The notes below the pieces were generated by a model. The model saw only the letters and a program-made list of their open reading frames with translations, was not told the origin of the DNA and searched no databases. Below, one piece after another: positions 1 through 5,761 of a stretch of 6,946 nt of DNA. A program made the translations under genes and the position numbers. How positions within the stretch are numbered: position 1 is the first letter of the stretch; every line of letters begins with the position of its first letter. The DNA comes from Hyphomonadaceae bacterium (GTDB lineage Bacteria; Pseudomonadota; Alphaproteobacteria; Caulobacterales; Aquidulcibacteraceae): NCBI GenBank assembly GCA_025458365.1, contig JALOSP010000071.1, forward strand, positions 1-6,946, written 5' to 3'.

Positions 1-197
1 TCGGCACTGTCGCCGCCATCCCACGTGACTTCGAAGCTGCCGGGACACAGCAATTCCCAGCCATACTGGTTGGCGATATTGAGCGGCAGGCAGCGGTAGG
101 CATAGCGGTTGGAGGTGTTCTCCATGAAGTCCCGCTTGGCCGGACCAGGCCGGATCTCGGTGGGTTCGAACCCGAGGGTATAGGCGATCAGCTTCAT
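1..197 (-). CDS. DUF6065-like hypothetical protein, N-terminal part (cut by window edge)
   Basis: A minus-strand reading frame starts with ATG at 195-197 and stays open for 65 codons to the window edge, so the C-terminal part is missing. The protein begins MKLIAYTLGFEPTEIRPGP and contains RYAYRCLPLNIANQYGWELL at about residues 31-50. From memory, this conserved block (CLPLNIAN..GWE) resembles proteins annotated DUF6065, whose function is unknown; no catalytic motif is visible in this part. There is no signal peptide or membrane segment. An in-frame ATG four codons upstream (207-209) is an alternative start; neither has a strong Shine-Dalgarno. I prefer 197 because MKLIAY looks like the family's usual N-terminus. 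It lies 110 bases after the secB stop in the same direction and could be read from the secB promoter or its own. Confidence is high that it is a gene, moderate for the family name. Confidence 0.7.
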   Translation of the reverse strand, partial: MKLIAYTLGFEPTEIRPGPAKRDFMENTSNRYAYRCLPLNIANQYGWELLCPGSFEVTWDGGDSA

Positions 198-282
198 GGT
201 ACCCTGCATGGGAACAGCCGCGCGATTTGTCCAGAGCGCCGTCAGGATCGTCACCCATCCCGGCCGTCGCTTGCAAGCCTCG

Positions 283-300
283 CAGACCCCGACGGGTCCG
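283..300 (-). terminator. possible hairpin just after secB (no U-tract)
   Basis: Eight bases past the secB stop the minus strand can fold into a 7-bp stem with one G-T pair and a 4-base loop (arms 283-289 and 294-300). No run of U follows, so it is not a classical intrinsic terminator. A perfect 10-bp palindrome, GCTTGCAAGC, lies at 269-278 immediately beyond. Position supports a secB 3'-end structure, but evidence is weak. Confidence 0.25.
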
Positions 301-307
301 CCCGCTC

Positions 308-808
308 TCAGGCGTTGCCGACCGGGGAGCCCGCCGCCTGGCCGCGTTGCGACGCATAGGCCGCGCCGAAGTCGAGCGGCTTGAGAACCAGAGGCGGCAG
401 GCCGCCTGCCACTGTGGCGTTGGCGATCATGATGCTGGCATAGGGGAACAGCATGCGCGGGCATTCCACGGCCAGGATCTGTTCGGTGACATTCTGCGGG
501 GCCGCGCCGACCCGGAACAGCCCGGCATATTCGAGCTCCACCACATAGGCCGGGTTCTGTTCGCCGCCGCCCTTGACCGCGATGCGCAGCGACACTTCGT
601 ACATGTCAGCCTCGGTCAGGGGCCGCACGCTCATCGTCACATTGATTTGATCGGTTCCTGTCGGACCGCCCGAGCGCAGAAGGTCCATCGCATTCGGGTT
701 CTCGAACGACATGTCCTTCACATAGTGCGCCACAACCTGGATCGGCACGTTCAACGGCTCCCCAACAGGCGCATCATTCGACGTGGCGGGGGCGGTTTCG
801 TCAGTCAT
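308..808 (-). CDS. secB: SecB protein-export chaperone
   Basis: This gene encodes a cytoplasmic chaperone of 166 residues, a normal length for alphaproteobacterial SecB. In known family members a homotetramer binds unfolded precursor proteins and hands them to SecA for Sec-dependent export. The family pattern is visible: VKDMSFENP at 30-38, the beta-sheet region at about 53-100 ending in ELEYAGLFRV, ECPRMLFPYA at 115-124, and LPPLVLKPLDFGAAY at 137-151. The short tail has no cysteines, so the zinc-binding SecA-contact tail known from enteric SecB is absent. After FPYA a serine stands where an arginine is usual. The start at 808 is chosen because GGAGG lies 5 bases upstream and the protein then begins MTDETAPATSND, a typical acidic N-terminus; an upstream in-frame start would add 18 non-conserved residues. 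It is transcribed away from the Tim44-domain gene. Confidence 0.96.
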   Translation of the reverse strand: MTDETAPATSNDAPVGEPLNVPIQVVAHYVKDMSFENPNAMDLLRSGGPTGTDQINVTMSVRPLTEADMYEVSLRIAVKGGGEQNPAYVVELEYAGLFRVGAAPQNVTEQILAVECPRMLFPYASIMIANATVAGGLPPLVLKPLDFGAAYASQRGQAAGSPVGNA

Positions 809-813
809 CGGAT

Positions 814-818
814 CCTCC
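814..818 (-). promoter_or_regulatory. secB Shine-Dalgarno (GGAGG)
   Basis: The minus strand reads GGAGG five bases before the ATG at 806-808. It is the clearest ribosome binding site in the window and decides the secB start against the longer open frame. Confidence 0.8.
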
Positions 819-891
819 AGGACCGGTCCGGCGCGGATGCGCCTGCCAGCCAGACACTGCATTTTGAACCGGCGCGGGCTAGCACGGTGTG

Positions 892-944
892 GCCATATGC
901 AGCAACAGCCCCACTGACTTCTGATGCCTTAACCCCTATATGGC
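892..944. repeat. 7-bp inverted repeat in the divergent control region
   Basis: GCCATAT at 892-898 is matched by its reverse complement ATATGGC at 938-944, 39 bases apart. Each arm places an A/T-rich -10-like hexamer on one strand: TATATG reading right at 937-942, and CATATG reading left at 899-894. It may reflect two back-to-back promoters or a binding site for a dimeric regulator; chance is also possible for 7 bp. Confidence 0.4.
914..942 (+). promoter_or_regulatory. candidate promoter for the Tim44-mltA-smr run
   Basis: CTGACT at 914-919 and TATATG at 937-942 are separated by 17 bases and each matches four of six positions of the TTGACA and TATAAT consensus. Transcription would begin near 949, giving a leader of about 50 bases before the ATG at 1001. 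This is a pattern match only; no second candidate of similar quality was seen on the plus strand here. Confidence 0.4.
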
Positions 945-1000
945 AAAGGCAAGTTTCTGCTGCGGCTGCCCGCCGCGCCCAACACAGGCACGTTCGATCC

Positions 1001-1651
1001 ATGGAAATCCTGTTTTTCGCTGTCGTTGCCGCGCTGGTCCTGGGCCGCCTGTACCAGGTTCTCGGCACAAAGACCGGCGCAGAGCCGCCGCCCCTGAACG
1101 AGCGGGCCAAGCATCCGCTGGGCAGTGATCAAGCTGGACGGTACGGGCTGGACAGGCCGGACGGGGATCCGGTCGATCAGGACGGGGCCGGCCCTGGCGA
1201 TCCAGACGGACCCGCCAGGCCACCGCTGCCCGACACCACCCCGCTGGGCCTCGGACTGGCGGAAATCTCTGGGCGCGACCGGACGTTCGATCCTGAAGGG
1301 TTCCTTGCCGGGGCACGCATCGCTTACGAAATGATCGTCACCGCCTATGGGCGCGGCGACACCGACACCCTGAAGACACTGGTGGATGCCGATGTGTTCG
1401 AGGCCTATGCCGGGGTGATTGCTCAACGCAAGGCTGAGGGCGCCGGGCCAATCGAGGTCGTGCGGGTGTCTGACGCCACCCTCAAGTCAGCCGAGCTGGA
1501 CGGGAACACAGCCCGGATCGACGTGCACTTCTCTGCCGATCTGCAGGACGGTGGCGATGGACTGCGGCCGACTGATGAAATCTGGACGTTCGAACGTGAC
1601 GTGACATCCAAACGCCCCGATTGGTTGCTCTGTGGTGTTTCAGCCCCCTGA
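1001..1651 (+). CDS. Tim44/TimA-domain membrane-anchored protein
   Basis: The protein has 216 residues. Residues 2-18 (EILFFAVVAALVLGRLY) form one membrane segment, followed by LGTKTG, a typical opening of bacterial Tim44-domain proteins. Residues about 40-80 are a flexible linker rich in Asp, Gly and Pro. The Tim44-like domain runs from about 97 to 214: it opens with FDPEGFLAGARIAYEMIV at 97-114 and ends with TDEIWTFERDVTSKRPDWLL at 191-210. In mitochondria Tim44 tethers Hsp70 to the import channel; bacterial relatives are thought to be inner-membrane adaptors, with exact partners unclear. The frame is open far upstream, antisense to secB, but the ATG at 1001 is the only start that puts the membrane segment at the N-terminus. 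No strong Shine-Dalgarno precedes it. The gene is divergent from secB and first of a three-gene run with mltA and the Smr gene. Confidence 0.92.
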   Translation: MEILFFAVVAALVLGRLYQVLGTKTGAEPPPLNERAKHPLGSDQAGRYGLDRPDGDPVDQDGAGPGDPDGPARPPLPDTTPLGLGLAEISGRDRTFDPEGFLAGARIAYEMIVTAYGRGDTDTLKTLVDADVFEAYAGVIAQRKAEGAGPIEVVRVSDATLKSAELDGNTARIDVHFSADLQDGGDGLRPTDEIWTFERDVTSKRPDWLLCGVSAP

Positions 1652-1708
1652 TACAGCCGAGCTGATTCAGTCCCGATGATCAAGCCCATGGACGAGAGCA
1701 GACCTGTG

Positions 1709-3181
1709 ATGAAACCGCGCGCCTGGATTGCCGCCCTGCCCTCATTGCTGCTTGCCGCATGCGCCACGCCCGGCGGCAGCCAGGAAGCACCCCGCCCTGA
1801 AACACCCCGCCTTGAAGCAACGCGGGCCCAGGCGCCCGCACAGGCCCAGTCACCAGAGAGGCCGCCACCCGGCCCGACACCTGCGGAGCGTCCCGACTGG
1901 GTCCGGCCTGGCTCAACACCAGCCCCTGCCCAACCTGCAGCACCGCAACCTGCACCGCCGCAACCTGCACCAGCGACACTGGCGCCCGTCCAGCCGCAGC
2001 CCGCGACGTCTGGCGCTGGTGGACCGGCGGTTGCCCCACTGGCCCAGCCGATCGCTCCGCCAACCGAGGCAGCCATGCAGTCATTGCGGTTTGCACCGGT
2101 GACATTTGCCGCCCTGCCGGTGTGGGCACAGACCGATACCGGTGCCGCCCGGCGCGCGCTGGTTCGTTCCTGCGGGACGCTGCAAAACCGCGACCCCGCC
2201 GACCTGATGTCGCCGCTATCTCCCTATTCGGGGCGGGTTCGCGACTGGCTTGGTGTGTGCGCGCAGGCGCGCAATACTGCCATCGGTGACCGGCAATTCT
2301 GGGAAACAGCCTTCCGCCCCTGGCAATTGACCACCGCGACACCCGACCCCGGACACCTGACCGCCTATTTCGAGCCGGTGATGAATGCCTCCCGGGTGCG
2401 CACTTCAGTGTTTGTCGAACCGATTCAGGGGCCGCCGGCCGATCTGGTCTCGGTCGACCCGCGGCTGTTCGATCCCAATACCAATGCACGCCAATGGTTC
2501 GGTCGGGTCGAGAATGGGCGGCTCGTGCCTTACCCTCCGCGGGCGGGGATCAGCGAGACCAGCGCACCCATTCTGGCTTGGGGCGAGATGGGCGAGGTGC
2601 TCTCCCTGCAGATCCAGGGCTCGGGTCGGCTGGTGTTCCCGGACGGAAGCCAGATGCGGGCCGCATTTGCCGCCCACAACGGGCAGACATTCGGATCAGT
2701 CGGGCGGGAGTTGATCCGGCGCGGTGCGCTGTCTGCCAGCGGCGCCTCGGCCGACGCCATCACCGGCTGGTTCCGGACCGCAGACCCGGCAGCAGCGCGC
2801 GATGTGATGAACGCCAACCCGCGCGTCGTGTTCTTCCGGCTCGAGACGATCGAAGACCCGACAGCAGGGCCGCGTGGCGCACAAGGCCTGCCGCTTGAAG
2901 GCAATGGTGCAATTGCCGTTGACCCGGCCTTCCATGCCTATGGCGTACCATTCTTCCTTGAGGCTCACTCCGCCAGGCTGGGCAATGCCAGCGACGCCAC
3001 GTTCCAGCGGCTGGCGGTGGCACAGGATACCGGTGGCGCGATCCGCGGGCCCTTGCGGGCAGACCTGTATTGGGGGACCGGGCTGGAGGCAGGCCTGCGG
3101 GCGGGCCGGGTCAACCATAGCCTGCGCTGGTGGGTTCTGTTGCCGTCCGGCATGGACCCTGCTGCCAACCTGCAGCGCTGA
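1709..3181 (+). CDS. mltA: MltA-type lytic murein transglycosylase A, lipoprotein
   Basis: This gene encodes a periplasmic lipoprotein (490 residues) of the MltA family, which cuts peptidoglycan between MurNAc and GlcNAc, forming 1,6-anhydro ends. Starting at 1709 gives a lipoprotein signal, MKPRAWIAALPSLLLAAC, with lipobox Cys18; Ala at +2 favours outer-membrane sorting. Residues 26-120 are a Pro/Ala/Gln-rich spacer. The MltA domain covers about 200-380, with HLTAYFEPV at 216-224, LQIQGSGRL at 300-308 and NPRVVFFR at 370-377. The C-terminal 3D domain follows (about 400-479) and shows its three aspartates: Asp405, Asp440 (VAQDTGGAI) and Asp452 (ADLYWG). The catalytic Asp of the family lies in this domain. 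In-frame ATGs at 1676 and 1688 are alternative starts; neither these nor 1709 has a clear Shine-Dalgarno. The gene starts 57 bases after the Tim44 gene and ends 6 bases before the Smr gene. It is longer than E. coli MltA, mainly because of the spacer. Confidence 0.95.
   Translation: MKPRAWIAALPSLLLAACATPGGSQEAPRPETPRLEATRAQAPAQAQSPERPPPGPTPAERPDWVRPGSTPAPAQPAAPQPAPPQPAPATLAPVQPQPATSGAGGPAVAPLAQPIAPPTEAAMQSLRFAPVTFAALPVWAQTDTGAARRALVRSCGTLQNRDPADLMSPLSPYSGRVRDWLGVCAQARNTAIGDRQFWETAFRPWQLTTATPDPGHLTAYFEPVMNASRVRTSVFVEPIQGPPADLVSVDPRLFDPNTNARQWFGRVENGRLVPYPPRAGISETSAPILAWGEMGEVLSLQIQGSGRLVFPDGSQMRAAFAAHNGQTFGSVGRELIRRGALSASGASADAITGWFRTADPAAARDVMNANPRVVFFRLETIEDPTAGPRGAQGLPLEGNGAIAVDPAFHAYGVPFFLEAHSARLGNASDATFQRLAVAQDTGGAIRGPLRADLYWGTGLEAGLRAGRVNHSLRWWVLLPSGMDPAANLQR
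1784..1813 (+). repeat. two 15-bp tandem repeats inside mltA spacer
   Basis: GAAGCACCCCGCCCT (1784-1798) and GAAACACCCCGCCTT (1799-1813) are in frame and encode EAPRP and ETPRL; a degenerate third unit starting GAAGCA follows. The repeat sits directly after the lipoprotein signal and suggests spacer growth by duplication. Confidence 0.7.
1931..1975 (+). repeat. three 15-bp tandem repeats inside mltA spacer
   Basis: Units CAACCTGCAGCACCG, CAACCTGCACCGCCG and CAACCTGCACCAGCG run head to tail and in frame, encoding QPAAP, QPAPP and QPAPA (residues 75-89). Each copy is a multiple of three bases, so copy-number change would lengthen or shorten the periplasmic tether without breaking the enzyme. 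Confidence 0.85.
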
Positions 3182-3187
3182 CAACCG

Positions 3188-3745
3188 ATGTCCGGCGGCC
3201 GCCACCTGCGACCCGACGAGGCGCGACTGTGGCAGGTGGTGGCAGGCAGCGTGACACCGATCGGGCCAGCCCGGCCTGTCACTGTCCCAGTGGCTGATCC
3301 AGCACCAAAGACGGTTCGGGCCGGGACAAGCGCGGCTCCGCCGGTCAAGACTGCCGAAAAGGCCCTGCCAGGCCAGCCGGCACCACGCGCCGCCGCGCTT
3401 CCCGATGCCGGGGGTCACAAACGGGTCCGGCGCGGTCGGCTGGAGGTTGAGGCGCGGATCGATTTGCACGGCATGACCCGATCACAGGCCGAGCACGCCT
3501 TGGGGCTGTTTATCCCGGCCATGCGCCAGCGCGGGTTCGGTTGCGTGCTGGTGATTACCGGCAAAGGGCTTGACGTGGAGCCAGAGGACTTTATCGCGCC
3601 CCAACCCGGCGTGATCCGCAGACGGCTGCCGGACTGGCTCAACGGTGCGTACTTGCGCCCGCATGTCACCAGCTATGCCCAAGCTCACGCGCGGCATGGC
3701 GGCAGTGGCGCTTTTTATGTGCTGCTGAAGCGGCCTGCCCGATAG
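3188..3745 (+). CDS. Smr (small MutS-related) domain protein
   Basis: The protein has 185 residues. An N-terminal block, HLRPDEARLWQVVAGSVTPI at 6-25, is typical of alphaproteobacterial stand-alone Smr proteins. A Pro/Ala-rich linker follows, then basic residues (KRVRRGR, 78-84) and the Smr domain from about 88. Family motifs are present: DLHGM at 92-96, VLVITGKG at 120-127, GVIRRRLPDWL at 141-151 and HGGSGAFYVLLKR at 170-182. Smr domains are nucleic-acid-binding and many show endonuclease activity; the function of this stand-alone class is not established, and no signal peptide is present, so it should be cytoplasmic. It begins 6 bases after the mltA stop with no visible Shine-Dalgarno, suggesting translation coupled to mltA. 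It converges on the methyltransferase gene. Confidence 0.93.
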   Translation: MSGGRHLRPDEARLWQVVAGSVTPIGPARPVTVPVADPAPKTVRAGTSAAPPVKTAEKALPGQPAPRAAALPDAGGHKRVRRGRLEVEARIDLHGMTRSQAEHALGLFIPAMRQRGFGCVLVITGKGLDVEPEDFIAPQPGVIRRRLPDWLNGAYLRPHVTSYAQAHARHGGSGAFYVLLKRPAR

Positions 3746-3788
3746 AGCCGCCGCATTGGAGCGGGCACGCCGCACGCGACCAACCCGT

Positions 3789-4616
3789 TCAGACGAGGGT
3801 GAGTGCGTGATTGCGCTTGGTTGTCATGTCCAGCCGATAGCCAAAACCGGACAGGGCCGCCAGCAAGGAGCCTGTTGTGGCACCCGTGTCGCGCTCGAAA
3901 ATCAGGTGGCGCGGCCACAGAGACCGGGGTGCGGTCTGGTAGAACGGCATCAGAGCCTCTGATTCATGGCCCTCCACATCGATCTTCAAGGCCTGGATCG
4001 CGGTGATCCCATGATGGGTGAGCAAAAGATGCAAGGGCCAGACATCCACCTCGATACAACCGGCCGTCGAGTTGGAGCGCTGCAGCGATGCCTCGCCCTG
4101 GTTGCAGTCAGACAGGTTCAGGCGGGCCGTGCCGCGCATGGCACTGATGGCGCATTGCTCGACAATCGCGGCCCCGGCAGCTGGCGACTGACTCAGGTTG
4201 GCGCGCAGTCTGGCGCATACATCAGGCTGAGGCTCGATGGCGAGGATCGTGCCGGATGGACCTGTCAGCCTCGAAACCCAGATGGAAAAGGCACCGATAT
4301 TGGCGCCAACGTCGATGAACACGTCACCTTCACCGAGGCGGTCGGCCAGCCATTCCAGCTCGCGACGCTCGAACCGGTCCGGTGAAAGCAGCAGCCGCTT
4401 CTCTGTCACATTGCCCAGCGGCTCCAGCCGCATGGGCATGCCCCAGACTTCGATGTCCACTGGCGCGGCCAGGCGTCGCCCGAGAACCCGTCGTGCAAGT
4501 GATGCAGCCAGCCGGCTTGCAGCCCCAGCGCCCTGCCGCCGACACCAGCCCACAAGTGCCGCCTCGAATGACGACAGAGCAAAGTGCCCGAAAGGAGGAT
4601 CAAGCTGTTGACGCAT
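3789..4616 (-). CDS. FkbM-family SAM-dependent methyltransferase
   Basis: The predicted protein has 275 residues. The Rossmann-type methyltransferase core is clear: VFIDVGANIGAFSIWVSRL at 99-117 is the SAM-binding motif I, ILAIEPQPDVCARLRANL at 124-141 carries the acidic residue at the end of strand 2, and ALKIDVEGHESEAL at 209-222 is the FkbM signature. FkbM-type enzymes O-methylate hydroxyls, often on sugars or polyketides; the substrate here is unknown. No signal peptide or membrane segment is visible, so it is probably cytoplasmic. The start is uncertain: ATG at 4616 is preferred because residues upstream look non-conserved, but a GTG at 4718 would add 34 residues, and neither has a clear Shine-Dalgarno. 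It follows tadC on the same strand, 147 bases later (45 if GTG is used), with no convincing terminator between. Confidence 0.88.
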   Translation of the reverse strand: MRQQLDPPFGHFALSSFEAALVGWCRRQGAGAASRLAASLARRVLGRRLAAPVDIEVWGMPMRLEPLGNVTEKRLLLSPDRFERRELEWLADRLGEGDVFIDVGANIGAFSIWVSRLTGPSGTILAIEPQPDVCARLRANLSQSPAAGAAIVEQCAISAMRGTARLNLSDCNQGEASLQRSNSTAGCIEVDVWPLHLLLTHHGITAIQALKIDVEGHESEALMPFYQTAPRSLWPRHLIFERDTGATTGSLLAALSGFGYRLDMTTKRNHALTLV

Positions 4617-4763
4617 GACAAGGGGATGACACGGCCCGATGCGACAGTCGAGGCCACCAGGCTTGTCCTTCGCAGACGCTTCGTCCGGTCTGCACGTCCG
4701 ATCCTCAGTTTGTGGCACACATTGCCCACTCGGGGTGGCCGGACGTTGCGGGGCTAACCTGCC

Positions 4764-5750
4764 TCAACCGGCGCCTTGCAACTGCTGCCAGCGGATGTAG
4801 GCCGGGGTCAGGATCACGATGAACAGCACCGGCAGGAAGAACAGGATCATCGGAACTGTCAGCTTGGCAGGAAGGGCGGCTGCCTTCTTTTCCGCCTCGG
4901 TCATCCGCATCTCGCGGTTCTCCTTGGCCATGACGCGCAGTGCAGATCCCAGTGGCGTACCATAGCGTTCAGCCTGGGTCAGCGCCATCGCGACGCCCTT
5001 GACACCGGGATGGTTCGTGCGTTTTGCGAGGTTCTGATAGGCTTCCTGACGGTCTTGCAGGTAATTCAGCTCGGCTGTCGTCAGGCTCAGTTCTTCGGCA
5101 AGCTCGACCGACGAGGATCCGATTTCGGCGCCGACCCGCTGGAACGCGGCTTCGATCGACATCCCGGACTCGACGCAGATCAGCAAGAGGTCGAGCGCGT
5201 CGGGAAAGGCGCGCATGATCGATGTGCGCCGTTTGGCAGCCAGATTGGCGATCACGAGGTTCGGCAGATAGAACCCGATGGCGCAGGCCCCGACCGCGAC
5301 CAGCAGGCGCATGTTGCCCTCCAGCTCGGATCCTGTGGCAAACAGGTAGATCAGCGCCGCCAGAAAGAAGACGATGGGCGTTGCAAACCGTGCCACGTAG
5401 AAGATCGAGACCGGTGCAGGGCCGCGCAATCCGGCTTCGGTGAGTTTTTGCACCACATTGGGGTCTTCCAGCAACTTCTGCAGATTGAGCAGGTCGCTGA
5501 TCCGCTTCCACGGTCCCTTGTCCTGCTTGCGCAGGGCACCTTGCCCTTCGGCCAATGCAACGCGGGACTTCCGGCGAAGCTCGTCCCGGTTGGCGGCCAC
5601 AAGTTTCATGCGCGATGCCAGCCGGTCGCCCTTGGCCAGCGGAACCGCGACTGTCAGCACCGTGACCAGACAGGCCGCCAGCAGCAGGAAACTGGCCACG
5701 GTCGCCGGGTCGGTGAAGGCGACTGCGAAATTCTTCACTTCGTGAAACAT
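4764..5750 (-). CDS. tadC: TadC/CpaH type II secretion F-family inner-membrane protein
   Basis: The protein has 328 residues and belongs to the GspF/T2SSF family. With TadB it is expected to form the inner-membrane platform on which the TadA ATPase drives Flp pilin assembly. Predicted membrane segments lie at about 17-38, 118-138, 147-167 and 298-316. The F-domain core shows FPDALDLLLICVESGMSIEAA at 182-202 (shown here only in outline) and AERYGTPLGSAL at 260-271, the paired landmarks of this family. A charged cytoplasmic stretch follows the first segment. The ATG at 5750 comes 9 bases after the tadB stop, with GAGG overlapping that stop codon, so the two are probably translationally coupled. 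The TadC assignment over TadB rests on order (second of two F-domain genes after tadA) and on sequence character. Nothing looks broken. Confidence 0.94.
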   Translation of the reverse strand: MFHEVKNFAVAFTDPATVASFLLLAACLVTVLTVAVPLAKGDRLASRMKLVAANRDELRRKSRVALAEGQGALRKQDKGPWKRISDLLNLQKLLEDPNVVQKLTEAGLRGPAPVSIFYVARFATPIVFFLAALIYLFATGSELEGNMRLLVAVGACAIGFYLPNLVIANLAAKRRTSIMRAFPDALDLLLICVESGMSIEAAFQRVGAEIGSSSVELAEELSLTTAELNYLQDRQEAYQNLAKRTNHPGVKGVAMALTQAERYGTPLGSALRVMAKENREMRMTEAEKKAAALPAKLTVPMILFFLPVLFIVILTPAYIRWQQLQGAG

Positions 5751-5757
5751 CGCACCG

Positions 5758-5761
5758 CCTC
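5758..5761 (-). promoter_or_regulatory. tadC Shine-Dalgarno overlapping the tadB stop
   Basis: The minus strand reads TGAGGCGGTGCG before the tadC ATG. GAGG shares bases with the TGA stop of tadB and lies 7 bases from the start, an arrangement that supports coupled translation of the two platform proteins. Confidence 0.55.

Noticed and set aside
929..935. TTAACC-like CtrA half-site near the candidate promoter
   Set aside because: The second half of TTAA-N7-TTAA is absent; a lone TTAACC is too short to support a site.
227..1000. Long plus-strand open frame upstream of the Tim44-domain gene
   Set aside because: It runs antisense to secB, its translation is rich in Arg/His with no recognisable domain, and the true protein starts at 1001 with its membrane segment. 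The open frame is a GC-rich artefact.
1664..1668. GATTC (CcrM-type GANTC methylation site) between the Tim44 gene and mltA
   Set aside because: A single five-base match is expected by chance and no promoter could be placed around it.
3730..3773. Small hairpins at the convergent smr/methyltransferase ends (GCGGC/GCCGC at 3730-3751; GCGG/CCGC at 3761-3773)
   Set aside because: Stems are only 4-5 bp and no T-run follows on either strand, so no terminator can be supported.
4591..4757. AAAGGAGG on the plus strand followed by a TTG-started 49-codon frame (4608-4757)
   Set aside because: The Shine-Dalgarno match is strong, but the frame is antisense to the methyltransferase start, the start codon is weak, and the product has no recognisable feature.
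4720..4763. Possible terminator after tadC (CCAC...GTGG on the minus strand)
   Set aside because: The stem is 4 bp with a bulge and no U-tract follows.
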